A stretch of 64,000 nt of DNA from positions 1-64,000 of the forward strand of contig JACQVF010000023.1 in the NCBI GenBank assembly GCA_016209885.1, in the 5' to 3' direction. The position numbers and the translations under genes are program-made. Under the pieces are notes generated by a model. The model saw nothing but the letters and a program-made list of their open reading frames with translations. It did no database searches and was not told the DNA's origin. Of the stretch, positions 7,383-16,737 are shown piece after piece (the first letter of the stretch is position 1; each line of letters opens with the position of its first letter). Source of the stretch: Gemmatimonadota bacterium (GTDB taxonomy: Bacteria; Gemmatimonadota; Gemmatimonadetes; Longimicrobiales; Gaopeijiaceae).

Positions 7383-9125
7383 ATGCCGCATCTCGAGCTC
7401 ACCGAGAACGCGCTGCGGGTGCTGCGCGCCCGCTACCTGCGGCGCGACCCGCAAGGCGAGATCATGGAGACGCCGGAGGAGCTCTTCCGCCGCGTCGCCC
7501 GCGGCGTCGCGCACGCCGAGCTCCCGCTTCACGGCCGGCGCGAGGCCGCGGAATGGGAGGAACTCTTCCTCGAGAAGCTCGTGACCCTCGAGTTCCTCCC
7601 CAACAGCCCCACCCTCATGAACGCGGGCGCGAGCCTGGGCCAGCTCAGTGGCTGCTTCGTGCTCCCGGTCCCCGACTCCATCCCGGGAATCTTCGAGAGC
7701 CTGAAGCAGATGGCCATCATCCAGCAGTCGGGCGGCGGCACCGGTTTCTCCTTCTCGCGCCTCAGGCCCCGCGGCGCGGTGGTCCGCAGCACGGGCGGAA
7801 AGAGCTCCGGGCCCGTCTCCTTCATGCGCATCTTCGACTGCGCCACCGAGCAGGTCGAGCAGGGCGGCAAGCGCCGGGGCGTGAACATGGGCGTGCTTCG
7901 CGTCGACCACCCGGACATCGAGGAGTTCATCGAGGTCAAGCGTGCGGAGGATGAGCTCCGCAACTTCAACATCTCCGTGGGCGCCACCGACGCCTTCATG
8001 CGCGCGGCGGCGAACGCCGAGCCGTACGCCCTCATCGATCCGCAGAGCGGCGGCAAGGCGGGCGAACGGAGCGCCGCCGCCATCTTCGAGAGGATCGCCG
8101 AGGCGGCCTGGCGCACGGGCGATCCCGGCCTCGTCTTCCTGGATACGGCGAACCGCGCCCACCCGCTCCCGCACCTCGGCGCGCTCGAGGCGACAAACCC
8201 CTGTGGTGAGATCCCGCTCCTCCCCTACGAATCCTGCAACCTCGGCTCCATCAACCTGGCGCGCATGCTCGATCCAGCGCCCACGCCGCAGATGAAGTGG
8301 GAGAAGCTGGGCCAGACGGTGCGCGTGGCGGTGCGCTTCCTCGACGACGTCATCGAGGTCAACCGCTATCCGCTCCGGGAGACCGAGGAGATCACGCGCC
8401 GGAACCGGAAGATCGGCCTCGGCGTCATCGGCTTCGCCGAGGCGCTTGTCCAGCTCCAGGTCGCCTACGACTCCGAATCCGCCGTCGCGTTCGCGGACGA
8501 GCTCATGGCGTTCATCGCCGCCGAAGCGCTCGAGGCCTCGCGCGAACTGGCCCGAGTGCGCGGCGTCTTCCCGCACTGGAACGGCAGCCGGCTCGAACAG
8601 CAGCGGCTCCGCGTGCGCAACGCCACGTGCACGGCCATCGCGCCCACAGGCACGATCAGCATCATCGCCGGCACGAGCGCGAGCATCGAGCCCTTCTACT
8701 CCCTGGCATACCGCCGCACGAACGTGCTCTCCGGCGAGACACTTCTCAGCGTCAACCCCCTGGTGGAGGCGTGGGCAGGGCGCTACGACGTGGATGTGCC
8801 CGCCGTGATGCGCGAGGTGCGCCGCACCGGGCGCATCGGCGACCTGGCCGGGATCCCGGAGAAGCTGCGCTTCCTCTTCCGCACCGCGCCGGAGATCCCA
8901 CCCGAGCGCCCCCTCCAGATCCAGGCGGCGTTCCAGCGGCACGCGGACAACGCGGTGTCCAAGACGATCAATCTGCCAACCCATGCGACGCCCGAGGACG
9001 TGGCGACGGCCTACCGCCGCGCGTGGGAGCTCGAACTCAAGGGAATCACGCTCTTCCGCCACGGCAGCAAACAGCAGCAGGTCCTCGAGCCGGGCGCCGG
9101 GGAGGACGGGAACGACCCGCTCTAG
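7383..9125 (+). CDS. nrdJ: Adenosylcobalamin-dependent (class II) ribonucleotide reductase
   Basis: A 580-residue class II reductase that makes deoxyribonucleotides without oxygen, using coenzyme B12 to create a thiyl radical. The visible residues are Cys91 (LSGCFVLP) and Cys285 (ESCNLGS) as the substrate-reducing pair, and Cys274 with Glu276 in NPCGE as the radical site; the 11-residue spacing of 274 and 285 is typical. AGGAGG lies just before ATG 7383. The protein ends shortly after GITLFRHGSKQQQVL, and the tail has no cysteine, although many relatives carry a C-terminal CxxC or zinc domain that re-reduces the active site. Its TAG stop shares CTAG with the convergent rtcA stop. Confidence 0.93.
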   Translation: MPHLELTENALRVLRARYLRRDPQGEIMETPEELFRRVARGVAHAELPLHGRREAAEWEELFLEKLVTLEFLPNSPTLMNAGASLGQLSGCFVLPVPDSIPGIFESLKQMAIIQQSGGGTGFSFSRLRPRGAVVRSTGGKSSGPVSFMRIFDCATEQVEQGGKRRGVNMGVLRVDHPDIEEFIEVKRAEDELRNFNISVGATDAFMRAAANAEPYALIDPQSGGKAGERSAAAIFERIAEAAWRTGDPGLVFLDTANRAHPLPHLGALEATNPCGEIPLLPYESCNLGSINLARMLDPAPTPQMKWEKLGQTVRVAVRFLDDVIEVNRYPLRETEEITRRNRKIGLGVIGFAEALVQLQVAYDSESAVAFADELMAFIAAEALEASRELARVRGVFPHWNGSRLEQQRLRVRNATCTAIAPTGTISIIAGTSASIEPFYSLAYRRTNVLSGETLLSVNPLVEAWAGRYDVDVPAVMREVRRTGRIGDLAGIPEKLRFLFRTAPEIPPERPLQIQAAFQRHADNAVSKTINLPTHATPEDVATAYRRAWELELKGITLFRHGSKQQQVLEPGAGEDGNDPL

Positions 9126-10142
9126 CCCGCGATCGATACCAGCCACGCCTTCCCTTCGATCTGTCTGATCGACATGCGGATGTCCAGGAATCGCCGCACG
9201 ACCTCTACGTTCGTGGTCGTGTGGAGGGTGGGCGCGAGGGTCCGGAAGGCGCCCCCGCCGGCAAGGGTGAGAGGCAGAAGGAGCTGGTCGGCCAGGTGTG
9301 GCCCCACCGGGATCTTCGCATCCAGGTAGGAAAGCGCGTCGCGGGCGACGCGCTCCGCCACTGTCTCAGCCCGTACGCCGCGCTGGCCGAACCCCGTGAA
9401 CACCTCGGTCACGTGCTCGCAGGCGATATCGATGAGGAGCGCGTTGCCCGGACCGGGCGAGCCACGCACCTCCTCGAGCGCGAGCGCGTCGGGATCCAGC
9501 CCGAGGATCCGGCGCACTGTGTCCAGCTCGCGCTCGCCGATGTGGCGCGGCAGCGCCGCTATGAGCGCGCGAGCGCCGATCCGGAGGATTCGCCCGCGGT
9601 CCAGAAGATCGAACGGGAGGAGCTCCTTGGCCGGTTCGATCCACGCCCGCAGCCGGCCGCCGCCTGCGGGATAGAAGCCCGGACGGTCCAGGGCGAGTCG
9701 GACCGCGGGACCCATGCGGTTCACGAGCGGCACGAACGCCCTCGCCAGGAAATCGAAGGGTGGCGCGAAGGGGTTGTGCGTCCCGCCCTCCAGAATCAGC
9801 GTGGAAGGACCCGAGGAGCGGAGGAGCGGAGGAAGCACGGTTTGCAGCACCAGAGTGACGCTCCCGGCACCGGCGGTGGAAAACTCGTACCGCCCCGGGC
9901 GCAGTGGCCCGGGCACGAAGCTGAGCTCCCGGCTACCGAGCGCGGCGCCTTCGACCTGCGCACCGCTCACCGCGGCCGCCGCCTGCACCGCCGTGAGGTG
10001 CTGGCGCCCGAGCCCCGGGTTCTTTTCGTCCCGCCCGTACGTTGATCAGCCGGAAGGGCGTTCCGGTCGCGAGCGAGAGGGAGAGCGCGGTCCGGAGGAT
10101 CTGGCCGCCACCCTCCCCGAATGAACCGTCCAACTCGAGCAT
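9122..10142 (-). pseudogene. rtcA: RNA 3'-terminal phosphate cyclase, frameshifted
   Basis: RtcA converts an RNA 3'-phosphate to a 2',3'-cyclic phosphate, in RNA repair. The start is ATG 10142 ([20 protein letters not shown]), and the first about 45 residues read correctly to RAGRKEPG. There the frame breaks at a run of four G (plus-strand CCCC 10013-10016). Removing one G restores [10 protein letters not shown] and joins the second frame, which carries the remaining 290 residues with [23 protein letters not shown] and GGGRLRAWI. All else looks intact, so this is a recent mutation, a programmed slip, or a homopolymer sequencing error. No rtcB is in the window. Confidence 0.85.
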
Positions 10143-10206
10143 GTCGCGGGAAACGATCCTTGTGCAGCCCGGTGTCCGGAGTGGGAAGTCGCTCAAGAAC
10201 CACGGC

Positions 10207-10848
10207 TTAGGTCGGACCGGGCCGGCGCAAGTCCGCCACGCCGTCCCGCACGTACGCAGCCGTGCTCCACGCCACCACGCCCGCCGCCAGCCACAACGGG
10301 GCCAGTATGGCCTTTGCTGCAAACCCACTCGTGATCCCGAGGATGAGGACGAACACGAGCGTGCTCGCCAGCTTCCCGTGCCTGCGGTGCTCGACCCGAA
10401 CGGCGCCGCGCCGGAGGCGGAGCACGAGCGCCCCGGTGGCCATGAGGAGGTCTCGCGCGACGAGGAGCACCGGCAGCCACAGCGGCACGGCGGCGAACGC
10501 AGGCCCGCGAGTGAACGCAAAGAAGAACAGGAGACTCACCTGCGTGAGCTTGTCGGCCACGGCGTCGAGGACGGCCCCCGCGCGCGATGCGAGGCCGTAG
10601 CGCCGTGCGAGGTACCCGTCCACGAGATCGGAAGCGCCGATCGCCAGGAGCAGCGCCACGGCCGCGAGCCGGAGACCAGCCTCCAGCCGGCCCGCCCGCG
10701 CCGCCGCCTGGCATGCCCCCGCAGTCAGGAGGAAAAGCGGGATCAGCCCGATGCGCAGGACCGTGATGGCGCTGGGCAGCGACATCGGGATCGGCACCCG
10801 GCCCCGCGTCTCCATCGCCGGCTTCACGAATCCCCCCACTACCCTCAA
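10207..10848 (-). CDS. pgsA: CDP-alcohol phosphatidyltransferase (PgsA-like)
   Basis: A membrane enzyme of about 200 residues that transfers a phosphatidyl group from CDP-diacylglycerol to an alcohol, probably glycerol-3-phosphate. The family motif DxxDGxxAR-x8-GxxxDxxxD is complete as [22 protein letters not shown] and following residues. Several hydrophobic segments follow. The TTG at 10848 overlaps the ackA stop (TTGA), giving 213 residues; ATG 10815 or 10785 ([11 protein letters not shown]) would fit the family N-terminus better. The exact alcohol substrate cannot be read from the motif. It is cotranscribed with ackA. Confidence 0.85.
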   Translation of the reverse strand: MRVVGGFVKPAMETRGRVPIPMSLPSAITVLRIGLIPLFLLTAGACQAAARAGRLEAGLRLAAVALLLAIGASDLVDGYLARRYGLASRAGAVLDAVADKLTQVSLLFFFAFTRGPAFAAVPLWLPVLLVARDLLMATGALVLRLRRGAVRVEHRRHGKLASTLVFVLILGITSGFAAKAILAPLWLAAGVVAWSTAAYVRDGVADLRRPGPT

Positions 10849-12089
10849 TCCCGCGCGTCGAGGCCCAGGACGAGCCGCACAGTGTCGCGGGCGATAAGAA
10901 GCTCCTCGTCCGTAGGGATCACCCAGGCGGCAAGGCGCGAGGTCGCCCGCGTGATCGGGCCCCTCTCCTCACCTACCATGGCCGCGTTCGCCTCCGGATC
11001 GAGCTCGAGTCCGAACGCACCGAGGCCTTCCAGCACCCGAGCCCGGATCTCGGGCGCGTTCTGGCCGATTCCGCCGGTGAAGACCACGGCGTCCGCACCG
11101 CCGAGCGCCGCCAGATACGCGCCGATGTACTTCCGCACCCGATAGCAGAACACGTCGATGGCCAGCCGTGCCCGACGGTCGTGGTGCTCCCGCGCCTCCG
11201 CCAGCAGCTCCCGCATATCGTGGGTGAGCCCGGAGATCCCGAGCAGCCCAGCCTGCTTGTTCAGCAATGCCTCCACATCCCTGAGCGCCATCCCCTCCTT
11301 CTCGGCAATGAACTCCAGGATCGCGGGATCCACGTCGCCCGAGCGCGTTCCCATAACCAGCCCCTCGAGCGGCGTGAACCCCATGGACGTGTCCACGGAG
11401 ACGCCGCCCGCGATGGCGCACGCGGAACACCCGTTCCCCAGGTGCAGCGTGACCAGGCGCACCTGCTCCCGCGGCGCCCCCGTGAGCCGCCGATACCGCC
11501 ACGCCACGTAGCGGTGCGATGTCCCGTGGAACCCGTAGCGCCGGATCCCGTAGCGCCGGTACAGTGAGTACGGAATCGCGTACAGATACGCACGCTCCGG
11601 CAGCGTCTGGTGAAACGCCGTATCGAAGGCCGCGACCTGCGGAACCGCCGGCCCCAGGGCCTGGCCTGCCGCCTGGATGCCACGGAGGTTGTAGGGGTTG
11701 TGGAGCGGCGCCAGCTTGATGAGGTTCTCGATGCGGCGCAGCACATCCTCGTCGATCCGCACCGAGTGACGGAACTCCTCGCCGCCGTGCACCACCCGGT
11801 GGCCCACGGCGTCGATCTCGCCCACGCTCCCGATGTCCACGCCCGAGTCCGGCGCCGCGATCCAGCGAAGCAGCCACTCTACGGCCGCGCGCACGTCCCG
11901 GATGGACGCCGTCTCCAGCCGCGGCTCGTGCCCCCCCGCCGCCAGCTCCAGCACCGCCTCACCGCCGATATGCTCCACGCTGCCCCGGGCAAGCCGCTCG
12001 TCGCGATCCTCTGCCATGCGCTCGGCGTCCGTGCGCACGAGCTCGAACTTCAGCGTGGATGAACCGACGTTCAGCACCAGCACGTTCAT
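10845..12089 (-). CDS. ackA: Acetate kinase
   Basis: A 414-residue cytoplasmic kinase that interconverts acetate + ATP and acetyl phosphate. The family landmarks are all present: [15 protein letters not shown] at the N-terminus, [43 protein letters not shown] and GDVDPAI. ATG 12089 is chosen because homology begins exactly there, with GGGGGA upstream; the frame stays open further upstream without homology. No pta is adjacent, so its partner is elsewhere or is replaced. Acetate kinase next to class II ribonucleotide reductase and Usp/CBS genes fits fermentative or low-oxygen energy metabolism. Confidence 0.96.
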   Translation of the reverse strand: MNVLVLNVGSSTLKFELVRTDAERMAEDRDERLARGSVEHIGGEAVLELAAGGHEPRLETASIRDVRAAVEWLLRWIAAPDSGVDIGSVGEIDAVGHRVVHGGEEFRHSVRIDEDVLRRIENLIKLAPLHNPYNLRGIQAAGQALGPAVPQVAAFDTAFHQTLPERAYLYAIPYSLYRRYGIRRYGFHGTSHRYVAWRYRRLTGAPREQVRLVTLHLGNGCSACAIAGGVSVDTSMGFTPLEGLVMGTRSGDVDPAILEFIAEKEGMALRDVEALLNKQAGLLGISGLTHDMRELLAEAREHHDRRARLAIDVFCYRVRKYIGAYLAALGGADAVVFTGGIGQNAPEIRARVLEGLGAFGLELDPEANAAMVGEERGPITRATSRLAAWVIPTDEELLIARDTVRLVLGLDARD

Positions 12090-12438
12090 CGCCACCGTCC
12101 CCCGCTTCGGCCCTCCCCCACTCCGCGGCGGAACCATCGCAGCGCGGGCACCGGACCACCGCCCCGCCGCCCGCCCAGCGCTCGCGGCCGTGATTCGCGG
12201 CAACTGAAAGCATTCGCGAACCGCCGGCAAGGGACCGGCGGCCAGATGCGCGCCGGGCGCGGTGGAGCGATACTTGCAGGAAAGCCTGTGGCCACGCCTG
12301 AAGCGATGCGCGGCGCCGGGATCGAAGCCATTGAGGTCGTCGCTTCCCGACTCTCGCGGGACCAACCCCGGGCGGCTCACCCGGCGCGTGCCGCAGGCGG
12401 ACGCCGCAACCAAGTCCCTGCGCAGGAGCGTTCGAGCC
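12090..12438. other. Divergent promoter region ackA / PLP enzyme
   Basis: These 349 bases separate two divergent genes and should hold both promoters. I see no further gene, no long inverted repeat and no recognisable riboswitch (in particular no SAM riboswitch core) ahead of the sulfur amino-acid enzyme. Confidence 0.5.
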
Positions 12439-13707
12439 ATGATGGAAGGAAAGCCGCGGCTGAACGGCCACGACCTCCGGCCGGAAAGCGTCATGATGAG
12501 CTGGGGCTACCACCCCGAGTGGTCGGAAGGCGCCCTCAAGTGCCCGATCTTTCAGACCTCCACCTTCGTGTTCCGCACCGCGGAGGAAGGCAAGGCCTTC
12601 TTCGAGCTGGCCTATGGCCTCCGGGAGCCGGCGCCCGCCGAGAACCGCGGGCTCATCTACAGCCGGCTGAACAACCCGGACCTCGAGATCCTCGAGGACC
12701 GGCTCACCCTCTGGGACTCCGCACAGGCGTGCGCCGTCTTCGAAAGCGGGATGGCCGCCATCGCCACCACGCTGCTGACCTTCCTCCGTCCGGGCGATGC
12801 CATCGTGCACAGCGAGCCCGTCTATGGCGGCACTGAGTACCTGCTCCACCACGTGCTCACCGGCTTCGGCATCACCCCCAACGCCTTTCCCGCGGGTGCC
12901 GGCCCCGAAGCACTGGAGCGCGTCGTGACGGCAGCGAAGGAGAAGGGGCGTCTCGCCCTGATCTATGTGGAGACACCCGCCAACCCCACGAACGTCATCG
13001 TGGACATCACCCACTGCGCCGAGGTGGCCCGGCGGGAGAGTACGGACCGCAAGATCCTCGTGGCCGTCGACAACACCTTCCTCGGGCCGCTGTGGCAGCA
13101 CCCCCTCACCCACGGCGCAGACCTCGTCCTCTACTCGCTCACGAAGTACGTCGGCGGGCACAGCGACGTCATCGCCGGCGCCTGCCTGGGCTCGAGGGAA
13201 CTCCTCAGCGAGGTGCGCGCGCTGCGCACCTTCCTGGGTACGATGGCGGGCCCGTGGACCGGCTGGCTACTCCTCCGCAGCCTCGAGACGCTGAAGCTGC
13301 GGATGACCTGCGAGATGAAGAACGCGCGCTACCTCGCCGACTTCCTGGCGGATCACCCGCGGGTCAATCGCGTCTACTACCTCGGGCATCTCGACGAGGA
13401 CGATCCCCAGCACGAGATCTATCGGCGCCAGTGCCACGCCCCCGGCGCCATGATCTCCTTCGACATCCACGGCGGCGAGGCGGAGGCATTCCGGTTCCTC
13501 AACGCACTCAAGCTCATCAAGCTGGCTGTAAGCCTCGGCGGCACCGAGTCGCTGGCCGAGCACCCGGCCACCATGACCCACTCGGACATCCCGCCCCAGG
13601 ACCAGTCGCGCATGGGCATTACGCCCGCCATGATCCGGCTCTCCGTCGGCGTCGAGCATCCGTCCGACCTCATCGCCGATCTCGAGCAGGCGCTGGAAGC
13701 GGCCTGA
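12439..13707 (+). CDS. Cystathionine gamma-synthase-family PLP enzyme
   Basis: A 422-residue fold-type I PLP enzyme of the Cys/Met metabolism family (cystathionine gamma-synthase, methionine gamma-lyase and relatives). Lys236 in [12 protein letters not shown] is the PLP-binding lysine. [27 protein letters not shown] and the C-terminal [17 protein letters not shown] with [12 protein letters not shown] are family hallmarks. The start is ATG 12439, with AGGAG at 12423-12427. Which of the family reactions it performs cannot be fixed by eye. It is divergent from ackA. Confidence 0.92.
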   Translation: MMEGKPRLNGHDLRPESVMMSWGYHPEWSEGALKCPIFQTSTFVFRTAEEGKAFFELAYGLREPAPAENRGLIYSRLNNPDLEILEDRLTLWDSAQACAVFESGMAAIATTLLTFLRPGDAIVHSEPVYGGTEYLLHHVLTGFGITPNAFPAGAGPEALERVVTAAKEKGRLALIYVETPANPTNVIVDITHCAEVARRESTDRKILVAVDNTFLGPLWQHPLTHGADLVLYSLTKYVGGHSDVIAGACLGSRELLSEVRALRTFLGTMAGPWTGWLLLRSLETLKLRMTCEMKNARYLADFLADHPRVNRVYYLGHLDEDDPQHEIYRRQCHAPGAMISFDIHGGEAEAFRFLNALKLIKLAVSLGGTESLAEHPATMTHSDIPPQDQSRMGITPAMIRLSVGVEHPSDLIADLEQALEAA

Positions 13708-13828
13708 GCCCGGCGCCGGCATGCCCACAGCCGAGAAGGAGTGATCCCTGAATCGAGTCCTCGAGCAAGAGATTGCCAGCTTCAGGGAGGAGTCCCTCGT
13801 TGCATCGTCTGGCCAGCCTCGGTTGGCC

Positions 13829-13914
13829 TAGTACCTGGTGGTGGAAGCCCGCGTTAGCACCGAGAGCGCCGAAGCGCCGCTCGAATGCACGCGGAGTTCC
13901 ACCACCAGGTACTA
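13829..13914. repeat. Perfect 18-bp inverted repeat with 50-bp spacer
   Basis: TAGTACCTGGTGGTGGAA at 13829-13846 is repeated as its exact reverse complement at 13897-13914. The right arm contains the stop codon of the minus-strand membrane protein gene (13912). A smaller hairpin GGCCA/TGGCC precedes it at 13811-13828. There is no T-tract. It could act as a bidirectional terminator between convergent genes, or it could be the ends of a very small mobile element. Confidence 0.8.
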
Positions 13915-14457
13915 ACGCCGCCCTCCTGCGCCCCCCCGCGGATGCGGCGCTGCTGCCTCCGCCTCGGGATCGCCGTGCTCGCGCAACTCACGCCACAGGC
14001 GCGGGTGCGCATGCCGGAGGTAGGCTCCCATGGCGAGGGCGGCGAGGGCGTTCGCACCTGCGACGGACCACCAGAACGACGACTCCGCCAGCGGCGCGGC
14101 GAAGACCAGGACCGCCGCGACGCTGTAGATGAAGCCTGCGATGAAGAGGAAGAACACCGGGTACCAGAACCTCGGATAGCGCTCGGCCTCGAAGAGCAGC
14201 CACGCTGCCACGAATCCGAGGGCAAGAAAGACGAAGAGGTGGATCCCGTTGTAGGCGATCACCGCGGGGGGGGTCACAGCGACCGGCGTGGCTTCCGGCC
14301 CTCCCTGCACCAGCTTCGCGCCGAGGAGCGCGGCCGTATAGAACACGGAGCGCCCCGCCAACACGTTCCACACCGCGTAGAAGAGCGCGACCACTACATA
14401 GCCGATGAACCCGGTGATCAGCCCTTCAAGCAGAACCCGTGCGCGCTCGGCCTTCAT
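13912..14457 (-). CDS. Four-helix integral membrane protein, function unknown
   Basis: A 181-residue protein with about four transmembrane segments: LLEGLITGFIGYVVVALFYA, IAYNGIHLFVFLALGFVAAW, WYPVFFLFIAGFIYSVAAVL and WWSVAGANALAALAMGAYL. A loop of about 35 residues lies between the first two, and an Ala/Pro/Arg-rich tail is probably cytoplasmic. ATG 14457 has a strong GGAGGG upstream. I do not recognise a named family. It lies downstream of the HPF-Usp-CBS genes in the same orientation, with a 160-bp gap, and may belong with them. Confidence 0.75.
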   Translation of the reverse strand: MKAERARVLLEGLITGFIGYVVVALFYAVWNVLAGRSVFYTAALLGAKLVQGGPEATPVAVTPPAVIAYNGIHLFVFLALGFVAAWLLFEAERYPRFWYPVFFLFIAGFIYSVAAVLVFAAPLAESSFWWSVAGANALAALAMGAYLRHAHPRLWRELREHGDPEAEAAAPHPRGGAGGRR

Positions 14458-14620
14458 GGAACCCTCCTTCCACCTCGGTTTCCACCTTGGTTTCCTCGCT
14501 CTGCGCGCAAGAAACATGCCCCGCAAGCGCGTCAGCGAGCGCTCCTACGAGGCACGTGCTCCGTTCGCGGACGGTTCGCCGCCAACCCTCGGCCGTGAGG
14601 AGGTCAGTGCACCAGCGGGC

Positions 14621-15214
14621 TCAGCGCCTCGTGCGCATCGCGCGACGGCGCCTGGACACGGGCGCAGACCCATGCGCGTCCGTGCCGCCGGCTGTCGTGT
14701 CCTCCGAGTCCGCCTCCGCGACGGCGCGCAGCACGTCCATCGCGGTCACGATGCCGCGGAGCCTGCCGCGCTCCAGCACCAGGGCGCGGTGGATCCCGGC
14801 GCGAACGAGGAAGCGGGCGGTCTCGGCGATCATCGCGTCCGGCCGCACGGCGAACCGGGCGGGCGTCATGATGTCACGCACGGTGTGCCCCGCGAACACG
14901 GACGCCCAGCGCCGCTCCAGCACGCGGAAGTATCCCTTTGCCGCGATTTCCGGCGCCACGAAGTAGTCGGGACGCTCCTCGTGCGCTGGTCCGGGCGGCG
15001 TGCCCGGTCCTCCTGCGACGAGCCGCACGATGTCGGTCGCCGAGACCACGCCGGTCACCGCGCCGCCGTCATCGATCACCGGCGCGCCTCCGATCCCTTC
15101 GCGCTCCAGCAGCCGCGCCCGCTCGCGGATGCTCGCGCTGTCGCGCACGGTGACGACATGGCGCTGCATGATGTCCCGTACGCACAGGGCCCATAGCGCT
15201 TCCCTCTTACCCAT
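14621..15214 (-). CDS. Two-CBS-domain protein
   Basis: A 197-residue soluble protein made of a CBS pair. CBS 1 runs from VRDIMQRHVVTVRDSASI to GVVSATDIVRLV (about 12-67) and CBS 2 from VRDIMTPARFAVRPDAMI to GIVTAMDVLRAV (about 112-166). CBS pairs bind adenine nucleotides and usually sense energy charge. A basic tail follows. The start codon lies 3 nt after the stop of the tandem Usp gene, and the AGGAGG ribosome site is inside the Usp end, so it is part of that operon. Confidence 0.9.
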   Translation of the reverse strand: MGKREALWALCVRDIMQRHVVTVRDSASIRERARLLEREGIGGAPVIDDGGAVTGVVSATDIVRLVAGGPGTPPGPAHEERPDYFVAPEIAAKGYFRVLERRWASVFAGHTVRDIMTPARFAVRPDAMIAETARFLVRAGIHRALVLERGRLRGIVTAMDVLRAVAEADSEDTTAGGTDAHGSAPVSRRRRAMRTRR

Positions 15215-15217
15215 GCG

Positions 15218-16117
15218 TTACCTCCTCCGAATCACCAGGACGGAGCACGGTGCCGAGCGCGCCACCTGCAGGGCCACACTGCCCAGGTGCAGCTCGGCTA
15301 GGCGCCGGACGCCGCGGGAGCCCAGCACGATCAGGTCCGCCTGTGCCTCGAGCGCGGCCTCGAGGATGGCCGCAGTGGGCTCCCCTTCGAGGGCCCGCAT
15401 CTGCGTGCGCATCCGCCGCGCTTCCACGAGCTGCGCGGCCTCTTGCAGCCGCTGGCGCGCGGCCCGTTCCGCCCGCGCTCGGAGTCGCTGTCGCGCTCCG
15501 GGCGAGAGCGGCTGGCGGAGCCCCGTGTCCGGCAGGGTGAACGCCGTGACCAGGTGCACCTCCAGGTGCGGGATCCGCACGAGCGCCAGGAAGCGGCGGA
15601 TCGCCGTCAGGCTGTGGGGCTCACCGTCGGTGGGGATCAGCACCTGAAACGGGGCGAGCTCCGACGGTACGCGTCGCCCGCGATGCTTCGCCTCGCGCTC
15701 ACGCACCATGAGCACGGCCGTGGGCGCGTGCTCGAGGGTAGCGAGGGCCACGCTGCCCACGTCAAAGAAGGGTGCATCACTGCGGCCCCGGGCCCCCACG
15801 ACCACGAGGTCGTGCTCGCCGTCCTCAGCCACCTCGCTGATCACTTGGGCCGGCACGCCGATCCGCCTCCGCTCCGTCACTTTGAAGCCGTGGCTGCGCA
15901 GGGGCCTGGCCGTATCGTCGAGCCACAGCTTGGCCGCAGCCCGCCACTGACGGCCCACGTCGGGCGCCTTCCCGAAGTCGCGGTGCAAGCTCCGCCGCAC
16001 CCGCGGCGTCACGGCCACCAGGTCCACCTTCACGCCGCCGTCCGGGCACCAGCTCGCCAGGAATCGGGCTGCGGCGAGGGCGTAACGCGAACCGTCCGTA
16101 CCGAACAGGATGTTCAT
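15218..16117 (-). CDS. Tandem universal stress protein (two UspA domains)
   Basis: A 299-residue protein with two UspA domains. Domain 1 (1-about 148) begins MNILFGTDGSRYALAAARFL and ends VALATLEHAPTAVLMVRE, with the nucleotide-loop region at GARGRSDAPFFDVGS. Domain 2 (about 158-299) begins FQVLIPTDGEPHSLTAI and ends with GSRGVRRLAELHLGSVALQVARS and SVLVIRRR, a G-2X-G-9X-G(S/T)-type ATP loop in modified form. Its ATG overlaps the HPF-like gene stop (ATGA). Such proteins commonly accompany CBS and HPF genes in low-oxygen or energy-stress regulons. Confidence 0.92.
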   Translation of the reverse strand: MNILFGTDGSRYALAAARFLASWCPDGGVKVDLVAVTPRVRRSLHRDFGKAPDVGRQWRAAAKLWLDDTARPLRSHGFKVTERRRIGVPAQVISEVAEDGEHDLVVVGARGRSDAPFFDVGSVALATLEHAPTAVLMVREREAKHRGRRVPSELAPFQVLIPTDGEPHSLTAIRRFLALVRIPHLEVHLVTAFTLPDTGLRQPLSPGARQRLRARAERAARQRLQEAAQLVEARRMRTQMRALEGEPTAAILEAALEAQADLIVLGSRGVRRLAELHLGSVALQVARSAPCSVLVIRRR

Positions 16118-16737
16118 CCTTCGCCAACCTCCTCGAGCGTCCCCGGCTCGACGGACTCCGCGATGGATTCGGAGGGCCGGAGCCGCCGGTGCCCATGGAC
16201 CAGGGGCACGACGGTGCTCGCCTGCGGCCCGTTCTCACCGAGCTCCTCCGCGAACCTCACCGGGGCGCCGACCTCCAGCCGATCGAAGCCGCCGTCCAGA
16301 ACGCTGTGCCGGTGGAAGTAAATCTCGCGGCCCTCCGAGGCCTCGATGAAGCCGTGGTCCGGGAACAGACTGGACACCCGTCCCGATGGCGCCGCCTCGT
16401 GGACCTTCACCTCGGCACGCTGGCGGCGGCATACCTCCACCAGCTTGCGCCGCGCCGTGTCGAACGCCTCGCCGATCGCCTGCACGAGCTCTTCGTGCGA
16501 CCGGTGCTCCGGTGGGTTCCGCTTCACTACCAGCTCGCCCCCCGCGACCGTGAGGTCGATGCGCAAACGATAAAGGTTCCCCGTACGGCGCCGCGCATTG
16601 GGAAGCTCCACCATCACGCGGCACGTCATGATGTGATCGCAGACTTTCTCCAGCCTCTCGATTCCCTTCAGGATCCTCCTCTCGGTCGCGTCGGTCGGTT
16701 CTAGGTTGCGGTAGGAGATCTCCGGGGGGATTTGCAT
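16114..16737 (-). CDS. HPF/RaiA-like ribosome-associated protein fused to a cold-shock domain
   Basis: A 207-residue fusion. Residues 1-about 118 resemble the HPF/RaiA (S30AE) ribosome hibernation fold, with the pattern of basic residues in the second half (KLVEVCRRQRAEVK). Residues about 122-185 are a cold-shock domain with SSLFPDHGFIEASEGREIYFHRHSV, the KGFGFI/VFFH-type RNP motifs in diverged form. It would bind ribosomes and RNA, perhaps silencing ribosomes in starvation. AAGGAAGGG lies before ATG 16737. It heads the operon with the tandem Usp and CBS proteins, which supports a dormancy role. Confidence 0.85.
   Translation of the reverse strand: MQIPPEISYRNLEPTDATERRILKGIERLEKVCDHIMTCRVMVELPNARRRTGNLYRLRIDLTVAGGELVVKRNPPEHRSHEELVQAIGEAFDTARRKLVEVCRRQRAEVKVHEAAPSGRVSSLFPDHGFIEASEGREIYFHRHSVLDGGFDRLEVGAPVRFAEELGENGPQASTVVPLVHGHRRLRPSESIAESVEPGTLEEVGEG

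Noticed and set aside
14470-14510. Direct repeat coding KPRWKPRWK before the four-helix protein
   Set aside because: It lies upstream of the well-supported ATG 14457 with GGAGGG, so it is probably leader DNA, not protein.
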